64,000 nucleotides of DNA from Bryobacterales bacterium F-183 (GTDB lineage: Bacteria; Acidobacteriota; Terriglobia; Bryobacterales; Bryobacteraceae), in contig AP025252.1 in assembly GCA_016865505.2 (NCBI GenBank), forward strand, positions 2,542,001 through 2,606,000, in the 5' to 3' direction. Each line of letters starts with the position of its first letter. Position 1 is the stretch's first letter. Under the pieces are notes generated by a model. It did no database searches, was not told the origin of the DNA, and worked only from the letters and a program-made list of their open reading frames with translations. Below are positions 25,289 to 34,210 of this stretch, one piece after another. The position numbers and the translations under genes were made by a program.

Positions 25289-26107
25289 TTGCACGGATAT
25301 TTCAAAGGCAAGAACATCCTGGTGACGGGTGCGGGCCGCGGTTTGGGCAAGCGCTTCGCCATTGGGTTCGCCAAACTCGGAGCCCGCGTTGGCCTCCTCG
25401 CCCGCAGTAAAGCCGAAATCGACGCTGCTCATCTGGAAATCGAACACACCGGAGGCAACGCCCTTCGCCTCCGCGCCGACGTGTGCGACCTCGAACTCTT
25501 GATGACTTCCGTCGACCGTATGCGAGTCCAGTACGGCGACATCGACGCAGTCATCTGCGCCGCTGGCACGCTTGGCCCCATCGGCCCATTCCTCACCAGC
25601 AACTACAAGCTTTGGAACGACGCAATCCAGGTCAATCTGCTCGGGGTCGCCAACACGCTACGCGCCGTCGTCCCGCAGATGGCCTTGCGCCGTACCGGCA
25701 AAGTCGTCGTCCTCACGGGGCCCGGCTCTGAAACAGGTCGCCCCTGTTTTTCCGCCTACGCGACCGCCAAAACCGGTGTCGTACGTTTGGTGGAAACGAT
25801 CGCCGAAGAAACACGTGACTCAAACGTGCAGATCAATTGCGTGTCCCCCGGCGCCACTTACACGTCCATTACCGACGAGATCCTCCGCGCCGCCGACATC
25901 GTGAGTGAAAAGGAAATCGCCGCTGCCCAACAAGCGCGCGCCAATGGTGGAACCTCGCCGGAACATCAAATGGAGCTGTTGCAATTCTTGCTCTCCGACA
26001 AGTCCAACCACGTGAGCGGCAAAATGATTTCCGTGCAGGACGATTGGAAAAAGCTCACCAATGGGCCCGCCAACGGCTACACACTGCGTCGTGTCGTCAA
26101 AAGCTAG
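25289..26107 (+). CDS. Short-chain dehydrogenase/reductase
   Basis: 272 residues, starting at TTG 25289. It is a classical SDR: cofactor motif TGAGRGLG (residues about 14-21), CAAGTLG in place of NNAG, the Ser in LTGPGSETGR and the catalytic YATAK. The PG-type C-terminal motif reads NCVSPGATYTS. It catalyses NAD(P)-linked oxidoreduction of an alcohol or ketone. It is last in the hydrolase-FAD oxidase operon and converges on the AAA ATPase gene with an 11-base overlap of the 3' ends. Confidence 0.9.
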   Translation: MHGYFKGKNILVTGAGRGLGKRFAIGFAKLGARVGLLARSKAEIDAAHLEIEHTGGNALRLRADVCDLELLMTSVDRMRVQYGDIDAVICAAGTLGPIGPFLTSNYKLWNDAIQVNLLGVANTLRAVVPQMALRRTGKVVVLTGPGSETGRPCFSAYATAKTGVVRLVETIAEETRDSNVQINCVSPGATYTSITDEILRAADIVSEKEIAAAQQARANGGTSPEHQMELLQFLLSDKSNHVSGKMISVQDDWKKLTNGPANGYTLRRVVKS

Positions 26108-27662
26108 CCTTACGGATCACCCGCGCCACACGCTTCCCGCGAGCCTCCGCAAAATCCTCGATCTCTTCTGTATGCCGCGTCTCCACATGCTCGCCCCAAA
26201 CCTCTGCGATCGCGGCATCTAGATCAGACTTCGATAGGCCCTCGCGTACATCGTTCTCAATGCAGTACTCCATCTTGTTCGCCGTCGCGCGATCCACGAT
26301 GTTCTGCACCAAAGCGCCGCTCGCCAAATCGCTCAGCAGAAACGCCGCGCTGGACCCATCCTCGAACTCCACCTCGTACAACTGCCGCGACGGATCAAAC
26401 AAACTCTCCGCCGCATAGTCGCTCAAGCCATCCAAAGTCACAGCCGGATCCAGAAACACACCATCCAAATGAATCCGGAAGATCGACGCCGCAGCCGCCG
26501 CATGAGGACGCGTCACACGAATCCGCCGGTCAATGCGTCCCGGCCGCGTAATCGCAAGATCCAAAGAATCCGGGCGATTCGTGGCAAGAATCACAAACGC
26601 CCCGCTCTCCTCCATGCCATCCATCTCGGCCAGCAACGCGGGCACCAAGGTGAACGAGTTTTCCAACCCATTCGACGGCCGCCGCTTGAACAACGCATCT
26701 GCCTCATCAAAGAACAGCACCGCCGGGTACCCACGCTGTTCCCGCCACTTGCGAGCATCGTCAAACAGCCCTTTTACGGCCTTTTCCGAATTGCCCACAA
26801 ACTGATCCAGCAGTTGATGCCCCTTGACGTACTTGAACCCGCCGTCATCCGCCTTGCGATGATAAAGCGCCGCAATCAGCTTGACGACAGCCTTGCCCAG
26901 CAGCGTCTTCCCGCATCCCGGAGGCCCGTACAGCAGCACCCCGCGGCTACGTCTGCGCTTGAATAGGTCGAACAACTCGGGATACAGCACCGGCCACTGA
27001 ATCGCACGAATCAACTCACGCTTCGCTTCATCCTGCCCGCCGATATCGCCCCAAACATCATCCAAAGTTGCCTGCAGCGATGCACTCTGCGAGTCGAACC
27101 CCAATAGCTTGGCCTCATTGCCGACCTCACCGTACTTCCAGATCCGCCCGCCAAAACGGATCATGTCGCCTTCGCGCGTGATCCCCAACTCGGCATGCTC
27201 GCCCTGCGGTAAGTCGGCCAGATTCGCTACCGCCACTCCATCGCGAAACGCCCACACTCGTGGGTCGTTCGCTGGCTTCTCGACAATCTCCCCATCCGTC
27301 GACGGGATGTCCGCGCTACGCAACACCTGCGCCACTTCCCACTGGCAGTTCCGCCAATTGAAGTTCGACGCCTTATGACCATAGATATCGATGGCCGGAC
27401 GTCCGTCCTCTTCCACCTGCGACGGAATCGGCATAAACGTAGTCGGACCCACGCCCGTCCTGCCCCAGCGCGCCACAAACGTCTGCCTTTCTTTCGCAGA
27501 ATCCCTTGGAATCACGCAAAATGCAGCTGTTTGATCCTCAGGCGAGGTCCCCAGCACGTGCACAAAGAAGGCAGGCTCCTGGCCTGCCCCCGGTGTGTAC
27601 GGCTCAAAATGTTCCAGGCAAAAGTCGATGACATTCGCTCCCTTTGCAATAGGAGCAGCCAT
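26097..27662 (-). CDS. AAA ATPase resembling the proteasomal ATPase Mpa/ARC
   Basis: 521 residues from ATG 27662 (an in-frame start 18 bases upstream is less likely). The AAA module has Walker A GPPGCGKT (246-253), Walker B VLFFDEAD (315-322) and the ARC/Mpa-like DVWGDIGGQDEAKRELIRAI and RPGRIDRRIRV. The C-terminal lid ends with SGALVQNIVDRATANKMEYC, closely like the Mpa signature around SGA-IQNIVDRA. The N-terminal 190 residues contain no evident coiled coil, and the C-terminus lacks the GQYL tail that Mpa uses to dock on the 20S core. No pup, prcA/prcB or pafA gene is in the window. Role unknown: an unfoldase or remodelling factor. Confidence 0.88.
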   Translation of the reverse strand: MAAPIAKGANVIDFCLEHFEPYTPGAGQEPAFFVHVLGTSPEDQTAAFCVIPRDSAKERQTFVARWGRTGVGPTTFMPIPSQVEEDGRPAIDIYGHKASNFNWRNCQWEVAQVLRSADIPSTDGEIVEKPANDPRVWAFRDGVAVANLADLPQGEHAELGITREGDMIRFGGRIWKYGEVGNEAKLLGFDSQSASLQATLDDVWGDIGGQDEAKRELIRAIQWPVLYPELFDLFKRRRSRGVLLYGPPGCGKTLLGKAVVKLIAALYHRKADDGGFKYVKGHQLLDQFVGNSEKAVKGLFDDARKWREQRGYPAVLFFDEADALFKRRPSNGLENSFTLVPALLAEMDGMEESGAFVILATNRPDSLDLAITRPGRIDRRIRVTRPHAAAAASIFRIHLDGVFLDPAVTLDGLSDYAAESLFDPSRQLYEVEFEDGSSAAFLLSDLASGALVQNIVDRATANKMEYCIENDVREGLSKSDLDAAIAEVWGEHVETRHTEEIEDFAEARGKRVARVIRKASF

Positions 27663-27717
27663 AGGACCAGCGCATATCATTCTGACTTCCAGTGTGGCGC
27701 AATCGCGCCCTGCGCTA

Positions 27718-28971
27718 CTACCAGGCGTCGCGATTCGAAATCCGCACGCGATAGTACGGCTTGTCCTTCTCTGCCGGATCCATCGTGAACGTCTCGCTCG
27801 TCTTCGCCGCGTCGTACCCGCGCCATAGCCATGTCAAAGACTCGGGCAGATCAATCGTCTCCTGGGACCCGTTGTGTGCCGCCGTCCCGAACCGGAAGTG
27901 ATAGTCGTACTCGCGCATCTTCAACGAATTCGCCATCTGGATGTTCTGCAGCGGCCAGCTTCCGTGATTGTTTTCCAAATCGTCCGCACCATCGGACAGC
28001 CACACGCGAATGTTCCGCTTAGGCTCCTTGCGAACCTTGAACGGATACACATTGCCTCCTTCCAACTTCTCCTGCGGCCGCCACTGGATGCTCGTATAGG
28101 AACCAATCGTCGAATGCACCCGTGCGAACTTCTCCGGCATAAACCAGGCTGCGTTAAACGCACAAATCGCGCCCGAGGACTCGCCGCCAATCGCCCGTGA
28201 ATAGCCGTCTTCACGAAGCTTATAGCGCTTCTCCACTTCCGGCAAAACCTCTTCCATCAAAAACCGCGGGTACGCATCGGTCACCGTGTCGTACTCAATG
28301 GACCGCATCGGCCGGTTCTCCGGCGAGAACCCGGGCGCAATCAGCACCTGCACCATCGGCGGAATCAACTTCTGGGCCACCAGATTATCGGTTACGGTCA
28401 ACAGCCTCTTGCCGCGATTCCGGTTGATCAGATTCTGCCCGTCCTGCCACACCATCAAGGCCGCCGGCTTTGCCGGATCCACGCCAGCCGTCGCATAAAT
28501 CCAGTAATCCGCCTTCATTCCGTTGTAGATCTTGCTGGTGATGGTCATCTTCTCGCTCAGCGTGCCCTGCGGTACGCCAGCCTTAGGCATCGCATCGGGA
28601 TTGTACCCGCCAATGTCGCCCGGCATCCCTAAAGCCTTGCCGCCCGCGTAGAACTGATACTTGTGAGTCATCCCGGCGTTCAACTTCTCCAGCCGGTACC
28701 ACAGGCTCCCCGTCTTGCTCAGTGGACGCATCACGCCATCAATCATCACCCCGGCTTCCGTCGCGTCATTGTTCAACGCGAACAGAAAGTCCTGTCCGTT
28801 CGTCAGAACACCGGCCTTCATCGGACCATTCCCATTCAGTGCCGGCAACGCCGTTGGCAGCATCGTCGCCAGCGACGGCGATCCTTCACGGGCGGCCTGA
28901 ATCACATCATCCTGGCCGCACAACAGGGCAGCCGTACAGCAGAAGAAGAGAACAGCAGCGGGGTATCTCAT
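27718..28971 (-). CDS. Exported enterochelin-esterase-like alpha/beta hydrolase
   Basis: 417 residues with a signal peptide (MRYPAAVLFFCCTAALLCGQ). An N-terminal E-set/CBM48-like domain (residues about 45-125) precedes an esterase D/Fes-type fold: the nucleophile elbow GGESSGAI has Ser 265, the acid is in WLSDGADDLENNHGSW, and a His lies in FGTAAHNGSQE. Related enzymes cleave siderophore or carbohydrate esters; the true substrate cannot be told. It follows the ankyrin gene by 5 bases on the same strand and is probably cotranscribed with it and possibly with the ATPase downstream. Confidence 0.87.
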   Translation of the reverse strand: MRYPAAVLFFCCTAALLCGQDDVIQAAREGSPSLATMLPTALPALNGNGPMKAGVLTNGQDFLFALNNDATEAGVMIDGVMRPLSKTGSLWYRLEKLNAGMTHKYQFYAGGKALGMPGDIGGYNPDAMPKAGVPQGTLSEKMTITSKIYNGMKADYWIYATAGVDPAKPAALMVWQDGQNLINRNRGKRLLTVTDNLVAQKLIPPMVQVLIAPGFSPENRPMRSIEYDTVTDAYPRFLMEEVLPEVEKRYKLREDGYSRAIGGESSGAICAFNAAWFMPEKFARVHSTIGSYTSIQWRPQEKLEGGNVYPFKVRKEPKRNIRVWLSDGADDLENNHGSWPLQNIQMANSLKMREYDYHFRFGTAAHNGSQETIDLPESLTWLWRGYDAAKTSETFTMDPAEKDKPYYRVRISNRDAW

Positions 28972-28976
28972 ACGCG

Positions 28977-30284
28977 TTATTTGGCAGACTTTGCCTTATT
29001 TTCCTCATCCAGGCGCGCAAGCAGCGCCAGCGTCTTCTTGTTGCCGCTCTTCGCGGCCGCTTCTCGAACCGTCACGCCTTGTCGATCCTTGAGCGTCAGG
29101 TCCGAACCTCTCTCGAGCAGATATTGAATGATATCTTCGGACGGCACAAACGCAGCTAGATGGATCGGCGTGCGCTGCTGCGGACCCTGATCGTTCAGGT
29201 TTGCGCCCGCCTCTACCACCGCTTTTACTACCGCAAGCTTGCGCGACCCAGCCGCCAGAAATAGAGGCGACATCCCAGCTTCGGTGCGGTACTTCACGTC
29301 AGCCCCGGCTTTCAGCAAGGTTTCCACCACCGGCAGATTACCCGCTTGGCAGGCCACAAGCAACGGCGTCATACCGGCAAAGGACCCCAGGAATCCCGCG
29401 CCACCCGCGCGTTTATCGAGCTTCGCATCCACCGGCGCGCCCTTGGCAATCAACGCAGAAACTAGCTCTGCCGTGCCCGTCTTCGCTGCCAGATGCAGCA
29501 GCGTATAGCTCTTCGCGTCCACGGTTTGGATGTTCGCTCCCGCCTCCAACAATTTCATTGCCGCATCGGCGCGACCATTGTTCACCGCTAGCATCAGCGC
29601 ATCCCAGCCATCCGTACGCTTGGCATTCACGTTCGCGGATGCGCCCAACAACACCGCCACCGCTTCCGCCTTGCCGCCGCGCGACGCCAACATCAACGGC
29701 GTCGACCCTTTCTTGGACGCGGCATTCGCATCGGCACCGCGTGCCAGCAAGGCCTTCATGACTGCCGTATGGCCTTCCGCCGCCGCCCAATGCAGCGCCG
29801 TTTGCCCTTCGCGCCCCTCCGCGACTTTTGGATCCGCTCCCTTCTCAAGCAGCAGGTCCACCAACTGCGCGTTACCGGAATTCGCCGCCGCCATCAAGAC
29901 GGTCTCGCCACTCCACCGCTTATGGTGCAAATCAGCCTTCGCGTTCAGCAGCAACTGCACCAGGTCCAACCGGCCCGCCTGCGCAGCCGCGAATAAAGGT
30001 GTATCGCCATTCTCGTCCGCCGCATTTACATCCGCCCCGGCCTGCAACAGCATCTCTACGATAGAGCGATTGCCGCCCTGCACCGCCCACAGCAGCGCCG
30101 TCGATTGGTCGCCCAGTTTGGCGTTGACGTCGGGCTTCGAAGCCAAAACCCGCTGCACCACCGACGGATCGGAACCGCGCACTGCGGAAACTAAAGGGGT
30201 GTCCGTCGCCGCAAACATTGGGGCGCAGCAGGCATACAATAGAGCGAAGCTACCGGATAACCTCAGCCAGACTGGTGGCGTCAT
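28977..30284 (-). CDS. Exported ankyrin-repeat protein
   Basis: 435 residues from ATG 30284. After a signal peptide ending near APMFAA, about eleven ankyrin repeats fill the protein (repeating patterns such as GDTPLFAAAQAGRLDLVQLL and GSTPLMLASRGGKAEAVAVL). Ankyrin repeats are protein-binding scaffolds; this one is expected in the periplasm or outside. It is first in a minus-strand group with the esterase and lies 23 bases from the divergent DUF1592 gene, so the two promoters must overlap. Confidence 0.9.
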   Translation of the reverse strand: MTPPVWLRLSGSFALLYACCAPMFAATDTPLVSAVRGSDPSVVQRVLASKPDVNAKLGDQSTALLWAVQGGNRSIVEMLLQAGADVNAADENGDTPLFAAAQAGRLDLVQLLLNAKADLHHKRWSGETVLMAAANSGNAQLVDLLLEKGADPKVAEGREGQTALHWAAAEGHTAVMKALLARGADANAASKKGSTPLMLASRGGKAEAVAVLLGASANVNAKRTDGWDALMLAVNNGRADAAMKLLEAGANIQTVDAKSYTLLHLAAKTGTAELVSALIAKGAPVDAKLDKRAGGAGFLGSFAGMTPLLVACQAGNLPVVETLLKAGADVKYRTEAGMSPLFLAAGSRKLAVVKAVVEAGANLNDQGPQQRTPIHLAAFVPSEDIIQYLLERGSDLTLKDRQGVTVREAAAKSGNKKTLALLARLDEENKAKSAK

Positions 30285-30307
30285 AAGAATCAAGAGTATC
30301 CGAATCG

Positions 30308-32683
30308 ATGCGAAGTTACCTCCCAGTTGCAGCCTTGGCTATCGGTACGCTTGCCGGAACAGGCCTGTTCCTGCTGCCCCCCGCGGACGCCCAAAGCCCC
30401 GCGGATGCCCGTCAGCAGGCCTTTCAGGCCGAAATCAAGCCGTATCTCACCAAGTACTGTCAGGGATGTCACAACGCCAAGGTCAAGACTGGTGGCATCG
30501 CGGTGGATGGTTTCACCAGTGCAGCAGACCTCCTGGCACACTCCGGCGAATGGGAACAGATCCTGCAAAAGGTCAAGAGTGGCGAAATGCCGCCCAAAGG
30601 GCTGCCTCGTCCCGCCGCGGAAGTTTCGGAAAAGTTTTACACCTGGATCGAGCATGAACTGGATCGCTCCGCCGCCGAACAGCCCGACCCCGGCCGCGTC
30701 GGCATCCATCGCCTGAACAAAGCCGAGTACAACAACGCCGTTCGGGACCTTCTCGCAGTGGACTTCACCCCCGCCGACGACTTTCCCGCCGACGACGCGG
30801 GCTATGGTTTCGACAACATCGCCGACGTACTTTCCATGCCGCCGGTGCTCACCGAAAAGTATCTCGCGGCAGCCACCAAGGTGAGCCGTCAGGCGGTCGG
30901 CAACGTCAAAGTCGAACCGTCGCTCGAGCGCTTCATGCAGGACCGTCGAGTCTCCCAGCGCGAACGGATTGCGGAAGAGGCCCCACTTGGCACCCGTGGC
31001 GGCTTCGCAACAACGCATCGCTTCCCCGCGGAAGGAACCTACCTGCTTCGCACCCGCGTCCTCGGTGATCCCAAGGGTATGTTGCCGCCGCTTCTCGAAT
31101 TCCGGGTGGATGGCAAGCGCGTCGCTCAGGTCCCCGTCACCATGGACACCACCGAGGAGAACGAAGAGACCCGCAAGTTCGAAGTCCGCACTCGTATCCC
31201 TTCCGGCCGCCACGACGTGATGGTCACTTTCCTTCGGGACTCCACGAAGTCTGAAGACACCGACACTCCGGTGAACCAGCGCGGCGAACCACAACCGCCT
31301 CGCGTCCTCAGTATCGACTTTCTGGAAATCGGCGGACCCTTCGACGTCAAAGGCCCCGGCGACACGCCAAGCCGCCGCGCGATCTTTACTTGCGAACCCA
31401 AAACGGTTGCCGAACAGGATCCTTGCGCCGAATCGATTCTCAAGCGTCTCGCCCGTCGCGCCTATCGCCGCCCGGTAACCGCCAAAGAAGTACAGGGCCT
31501 CATGCGTTTCTACCGTATGGGCAAAGAGGACTCGGGTACCTTCGACGCTGGCGTCCAACTCGCCATCAAGGCGATGCTCGTGTCGCCCAACTTCCTCTTC
31601 CGTATCGAGCGCGACCCGGTCAACACCACGCACCCTATCACGGACCTCGAACTCGCCTCGCGCCTTTCCTTCTTCCTCTGGAGCAGCATCCCGGACGAGG
31701 AGTTGCTCGCAGTTGCCGAACAGGGCAAGCTTCGCGCCAATCTGAACGCACAGATTCGCCGCATGCTCGCCGACACCAAGAGCCGAGCCCTGGTCGACAA
31801 CTTTGCCGGACAGTGGCTGCACCTCCGCAACCTGATGCTCGTCAAGCCGGACCCCGAAAAGTTCCCTGAATTTGACACCGAACTCCGCCAGTCCGCTAAA
31901 CGTGAAACCGAGCTCTTCGTCGAAAACGTCATCCGGCAAGACCGCAGCGTGCTCGACTTTTTGGACGGCAAGTACACGTACGTGAACGAGCGCCTCGCCA
32001 AACATTACGGCATCCCGGGCATCAAGGGCAAAGGCTTCCGCAAGGTGGACCTGGACGGTACGCAGCGCAGCGGTATCCTCACTCAGGCCAGCGTACTCAC
32101 GGTCTCCTCGTACCCCACACGCACCTCGCCCGTGATCCGCGGCAAGTGGATTCTCGAAAATCTGCTTGGCGCACCGCCACCCGCGCCGCCGCCTGGCGTA
32201 CCCGAACTCGAAGAGAGCAAGATCGGCCAGTCCGCGTCCTTGCGCCAGCAACTCGAACAACATCGTTCGAACCCTGCCTGCGCCAGTTGCCACGCCCGCA
32301 TGGACGTCATCGGCTTCGCGCTTGAAACCTACGACGCCGTAGGCAAGTGGCGCACCATGGACGGCAAATTCCCCATCGACCCCAGCGGCACGTTACCTAA
32401 CGGCACCGCGATCGCAGGTTCAAAGGACCTCAAAACTGCGCTCGTCAGTCAGAAGGACGACTTTGTCACCGCTCTTAGCGCCAAGCTGTTGACCTACGCT
32501 CTGGGCCGCGGCCTGGAGCGATATGATAAACCCATAGTCCGCGCCATCGCCAAAGAGAGCGCAAATAACGGCTATCAGTTTTCCGCGCTGGTTTCGAGCA
32601 TCGTCACCAGCACCCCCTTCCAGATGAGAAGGCCGCCAGTAGTCACCGAGAAAGTACAAACGGAGCAAAGAGCAAGCAAATGA
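30308..32683 (+). CDS. DUF1592-family cytochrome-c-like protein (Planctomycete/Solibacter type)
   Basis: 791 residues with a signal peptide. An N-terminal haem-binding CQGCH (residues 54-58) marks the planctomycete cytochrome c domain. It is followed by DUF1587 (HRLNKAEYNNAVRDLLAVD), DUF1595, DUF1592 (RLSFFLWSSIPDEELL), DUF1588 (RSGILTQASVLTVSSYPTR) and DUF1585, with CASCHARMD near the end. Such proteins are abundant in Solibacter-like bacteria and act in the periplasm, probably in redox chemistry of polysaccharide-linked substrates; the reaction is not known. It is coupled through an ATGA overlap to the DUF1552 gene. Confidence 0.93.
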   Translation: MRSYLPVAALAIGTLAGTGLFLLPPADAQSPADARQQAFQAEIKPYLTKYCQGCHNAKVKTGGIAVDGFTSAADLLAHSGEWEQILQKVKSGEMPPKGLPRPAAEVSEKFYTWIEHELDRSAAEQPDPGRVGIHRLNKAEYNNAVRDLLAVDFTPADDFPADDAGYGFDNIADVLSMPPVLTEKYLAAATKVSRQAVGNVKVEPSLERFMQDRRVSQRERIAEEAPLGTRGGFATTHRFPAEGTYLLRTRVLGDPKGMLPPLLEFRVDGKRVAQVPVTMDTTEENEETRKFEVRTRIPSGRHDVMVTFLRDSTKSEDTDTPVNQRGEPQPPRVLSIDFLEIGGPFDVKGPGDTPSRRAIFTCEPKTVAEQDPCAESILKRLARRAYRRPVTAKEVQGLMRFYRMGKEDSGTFDAGVQLAIKAMLVSPNFLFRIERDPVNTTHPITDLELASRLSFFLWSSIPDEELLAVAEQGKLRANLNAQIRRMLADTKSRALVDNFAGQWLHLRNLMLVKPDPEKFPEFDTELRQSAKRETELFVENVIRQDRSVLDFLDGKYTYVNERLAKHYGIPGIKGKGFRKVDLDGTQRSGILTQASVLTVSSYPTRTSPVIRGKWILENLLGAPPPAPPPGVPELEESKIGQSASLRQQLEQHRSNPACASCHARMDVIGFALETYDAVGKWRTMDGKFPIDPSGTLPNGTAIAGSKDLKTALVSQKDDFVTALSAKLLTYALGRGLERYDKPIVRAIAKESANNGYQFSALVSSIVTSTPFQMRRPPVVTEKVQTEQRASK

Positions 32684-34056
32684 TCATCACCGGCAAGTCG
32701 CTTTCCAGACGCACCCTTCTCCGCGGTCTCGGCACCGCTCTGGCGTTACCCATGCTGGACTCGATGACTCCTGCATTGAGGGCAGCCGCCACGACATCCG
32801 GCAAGGCTGGCGCGCCTCCCACGCGCATGGCGTTTGTGTACGTGCCCAACGGCATCATCATGAAGGACTGGACCCCCGCTACTGCCGGCGCAAATTTCCA
32901 GCTGTCGCCGATCTTGAAGCCGCTCGCCGCGCACAAAGACCGCATGCTCGTGATGTCCGGTCTCGCCCACAAGAACGGCCGCGCCCTCGGCGACGGTCCC
33001 GGCGACCACGCACGTGCCGGTGCCACCTTCCTCACCGGCGTCCACCCCAAGAAGACCGAAGGCGCCGACATCCGCAACGGTATCTCTGCCGATCAGGTAG
33101 CCGCACAGGCTATCGGACACCTGACCCGCTTCCCCTCGCTCGAACTCACCCTCGAAGGCGGCGGCATGGTCGGCAATTGCGACTCCGGCTACAGCTGCGC
33201 GTACTCCAACTCCATCGCCTGGCGCAACGAGACCTCGCCTCTCGCCCCCGAAGCGAACCCTCGTGCGGTATTCGAGCGCCTCTTCGGCGACGGTGAATTC
33301 TACGATCGCGACACCCGCCTCAAGATGTCCCGTCAGGATCGCTCGATCCTGGACTTCGTACGCGAGGACGCTGCATCGTTACAGCGTGAACTCGGCAAGA
33401 ACGACCAGCGCAAGCTCGACGAGTACCTGTACTCCATCCGCGAAATCGAGCGCCGCATCCAGACCGCCGAAAAGCAGACCCGCGAAGGCAACGACCAACA
33501 GTTGAACCCACAGATCGCCAAGCCCTCCGGCATCCCGGTGACCTTCGAAGAGCACGCCAAGCTCATGTTTGACCTCGAAGTGGTCGCCTTCCAGACGGAT
33601 TCCACGCGCACCATCACCTGCATGATGGGCCGCGAAGGTTCCAACCGCACCTACCGTTCGATCGGTGTGCCGGAAGCCCACCACGGCCTTTCGCACCACT
33701 TGAATAATCCGGAAAAGATCGAGAAGATCGCCAAGATCAACGAGCACCACGTCGAGTTGTTCGGCTACTTCCTCGACAAGCTTGCCAAGACCCCCGATGG
33801 CGACGGAACCCTGCTCGACCATTCGATGATCCTCTACGGCAGCAGCCTTTCCGACGGCAACCAGCACCTGCATCACGATCTTCCTGTGATGCTCGTCGGC
33901 GGTGGCAGCGGCACCATCAAAGGCGGCCGCCACATCCAGTACGCCAGCGAAACTCCGATGACCAATCTGTTCCTGGCAATGCTCGATCGCGTTGGCGTAA
34001 AGCCCGAATCCATTGGCGATTCCAACGGCCGCGTTGAACATCTCTCGGACCTCTAA
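32680..34056 (+). CDS. DUF1552-family protein, Tat-exported
   Basis: 458 residues. The N-terminus SLSRRTLLRGLGTALALPML carries RR and matches the Tat-type leader usual for this family, followed by the DUF1552 fold (MAFVYVPNGIIMKDWTP, LDLNAGDHARAG-type segment, SLSDGNQHLHHDLPVMLVGG near the end). The protein is related to the sulfatase/alkaline phosphatase-like DUF1501 group. It is nearly always next to DUF1592 proteins; here the start overlaps the upstream stop by 4 bases. Function unknown; it is a partner in a periplasmic oxidation system. Confidence 0.93.
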   Translation: MIITGKSLSRRTLLRGLGTALALPMLDSMTPALRAAATTSGKAGAPPTRMAFVYVPNGIIMKDWTPATAGANFQLSPILKPLAAHKDRMLVMSGLAHKNGRALGDGPGDHARAGATFLTGVHPKKTEGADIRNGISADQVAAQAIGHLTRFPSLELTLEGGGMVGNCDSGYSCAYSNSIAWRNETSPLAPEANPRAVFERLFGDGEFYDRDTRLKMSRQDRSILDFVREDAASLQRELGKNDQRKLDEYLYSIREIERRIQTAEKQTREGNDQQLNPQIAKPSGIPVTFEEHAKLMFDLEVVAFQTDSTRTITCMMGREGSNRTYRSIGVPEAHHGLSHHLNNPEKIEKIAKINEHHVELFGYFLDKLAKTPDGDGTLLDHSMILYGSSLSDGNQHLHHDLPVMLVGGGSGTIKGGRHIQYASETPMTNLFLAMLDRVGVKPESIGDSNGRVEHLSDL

Positions 34057-34076
34057 ACACGGTATTGCAAGTCAAA

Positions 34077-34113
34077 AACGGGGAATCAGCCTGCCTAAGG
34101 TTGGTTCCCCGTT
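34077..34113 (+). terminator. Stem-loop terminator after the DUF1592/DUF1552 pair
   Basis: The perfect 9-base arms AACGGGGAA (34077-34085) and TTCCCCGTT (34105-34113) enclose a 19-base loop that may fold further. No U-tract follows, so termination may need Rho. It lies 21 bases after the stop. Confidence 0.6.
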
Positions 34114-34210
34114 CCGCTTGATAACCGCTCAATTCCCCCGATTTGCAATTGGGGCTCCGAAATTATAGGCTTGCCCTCAACTCGGTCCATCACTCGACCG
34201 GTTGAGGAAC

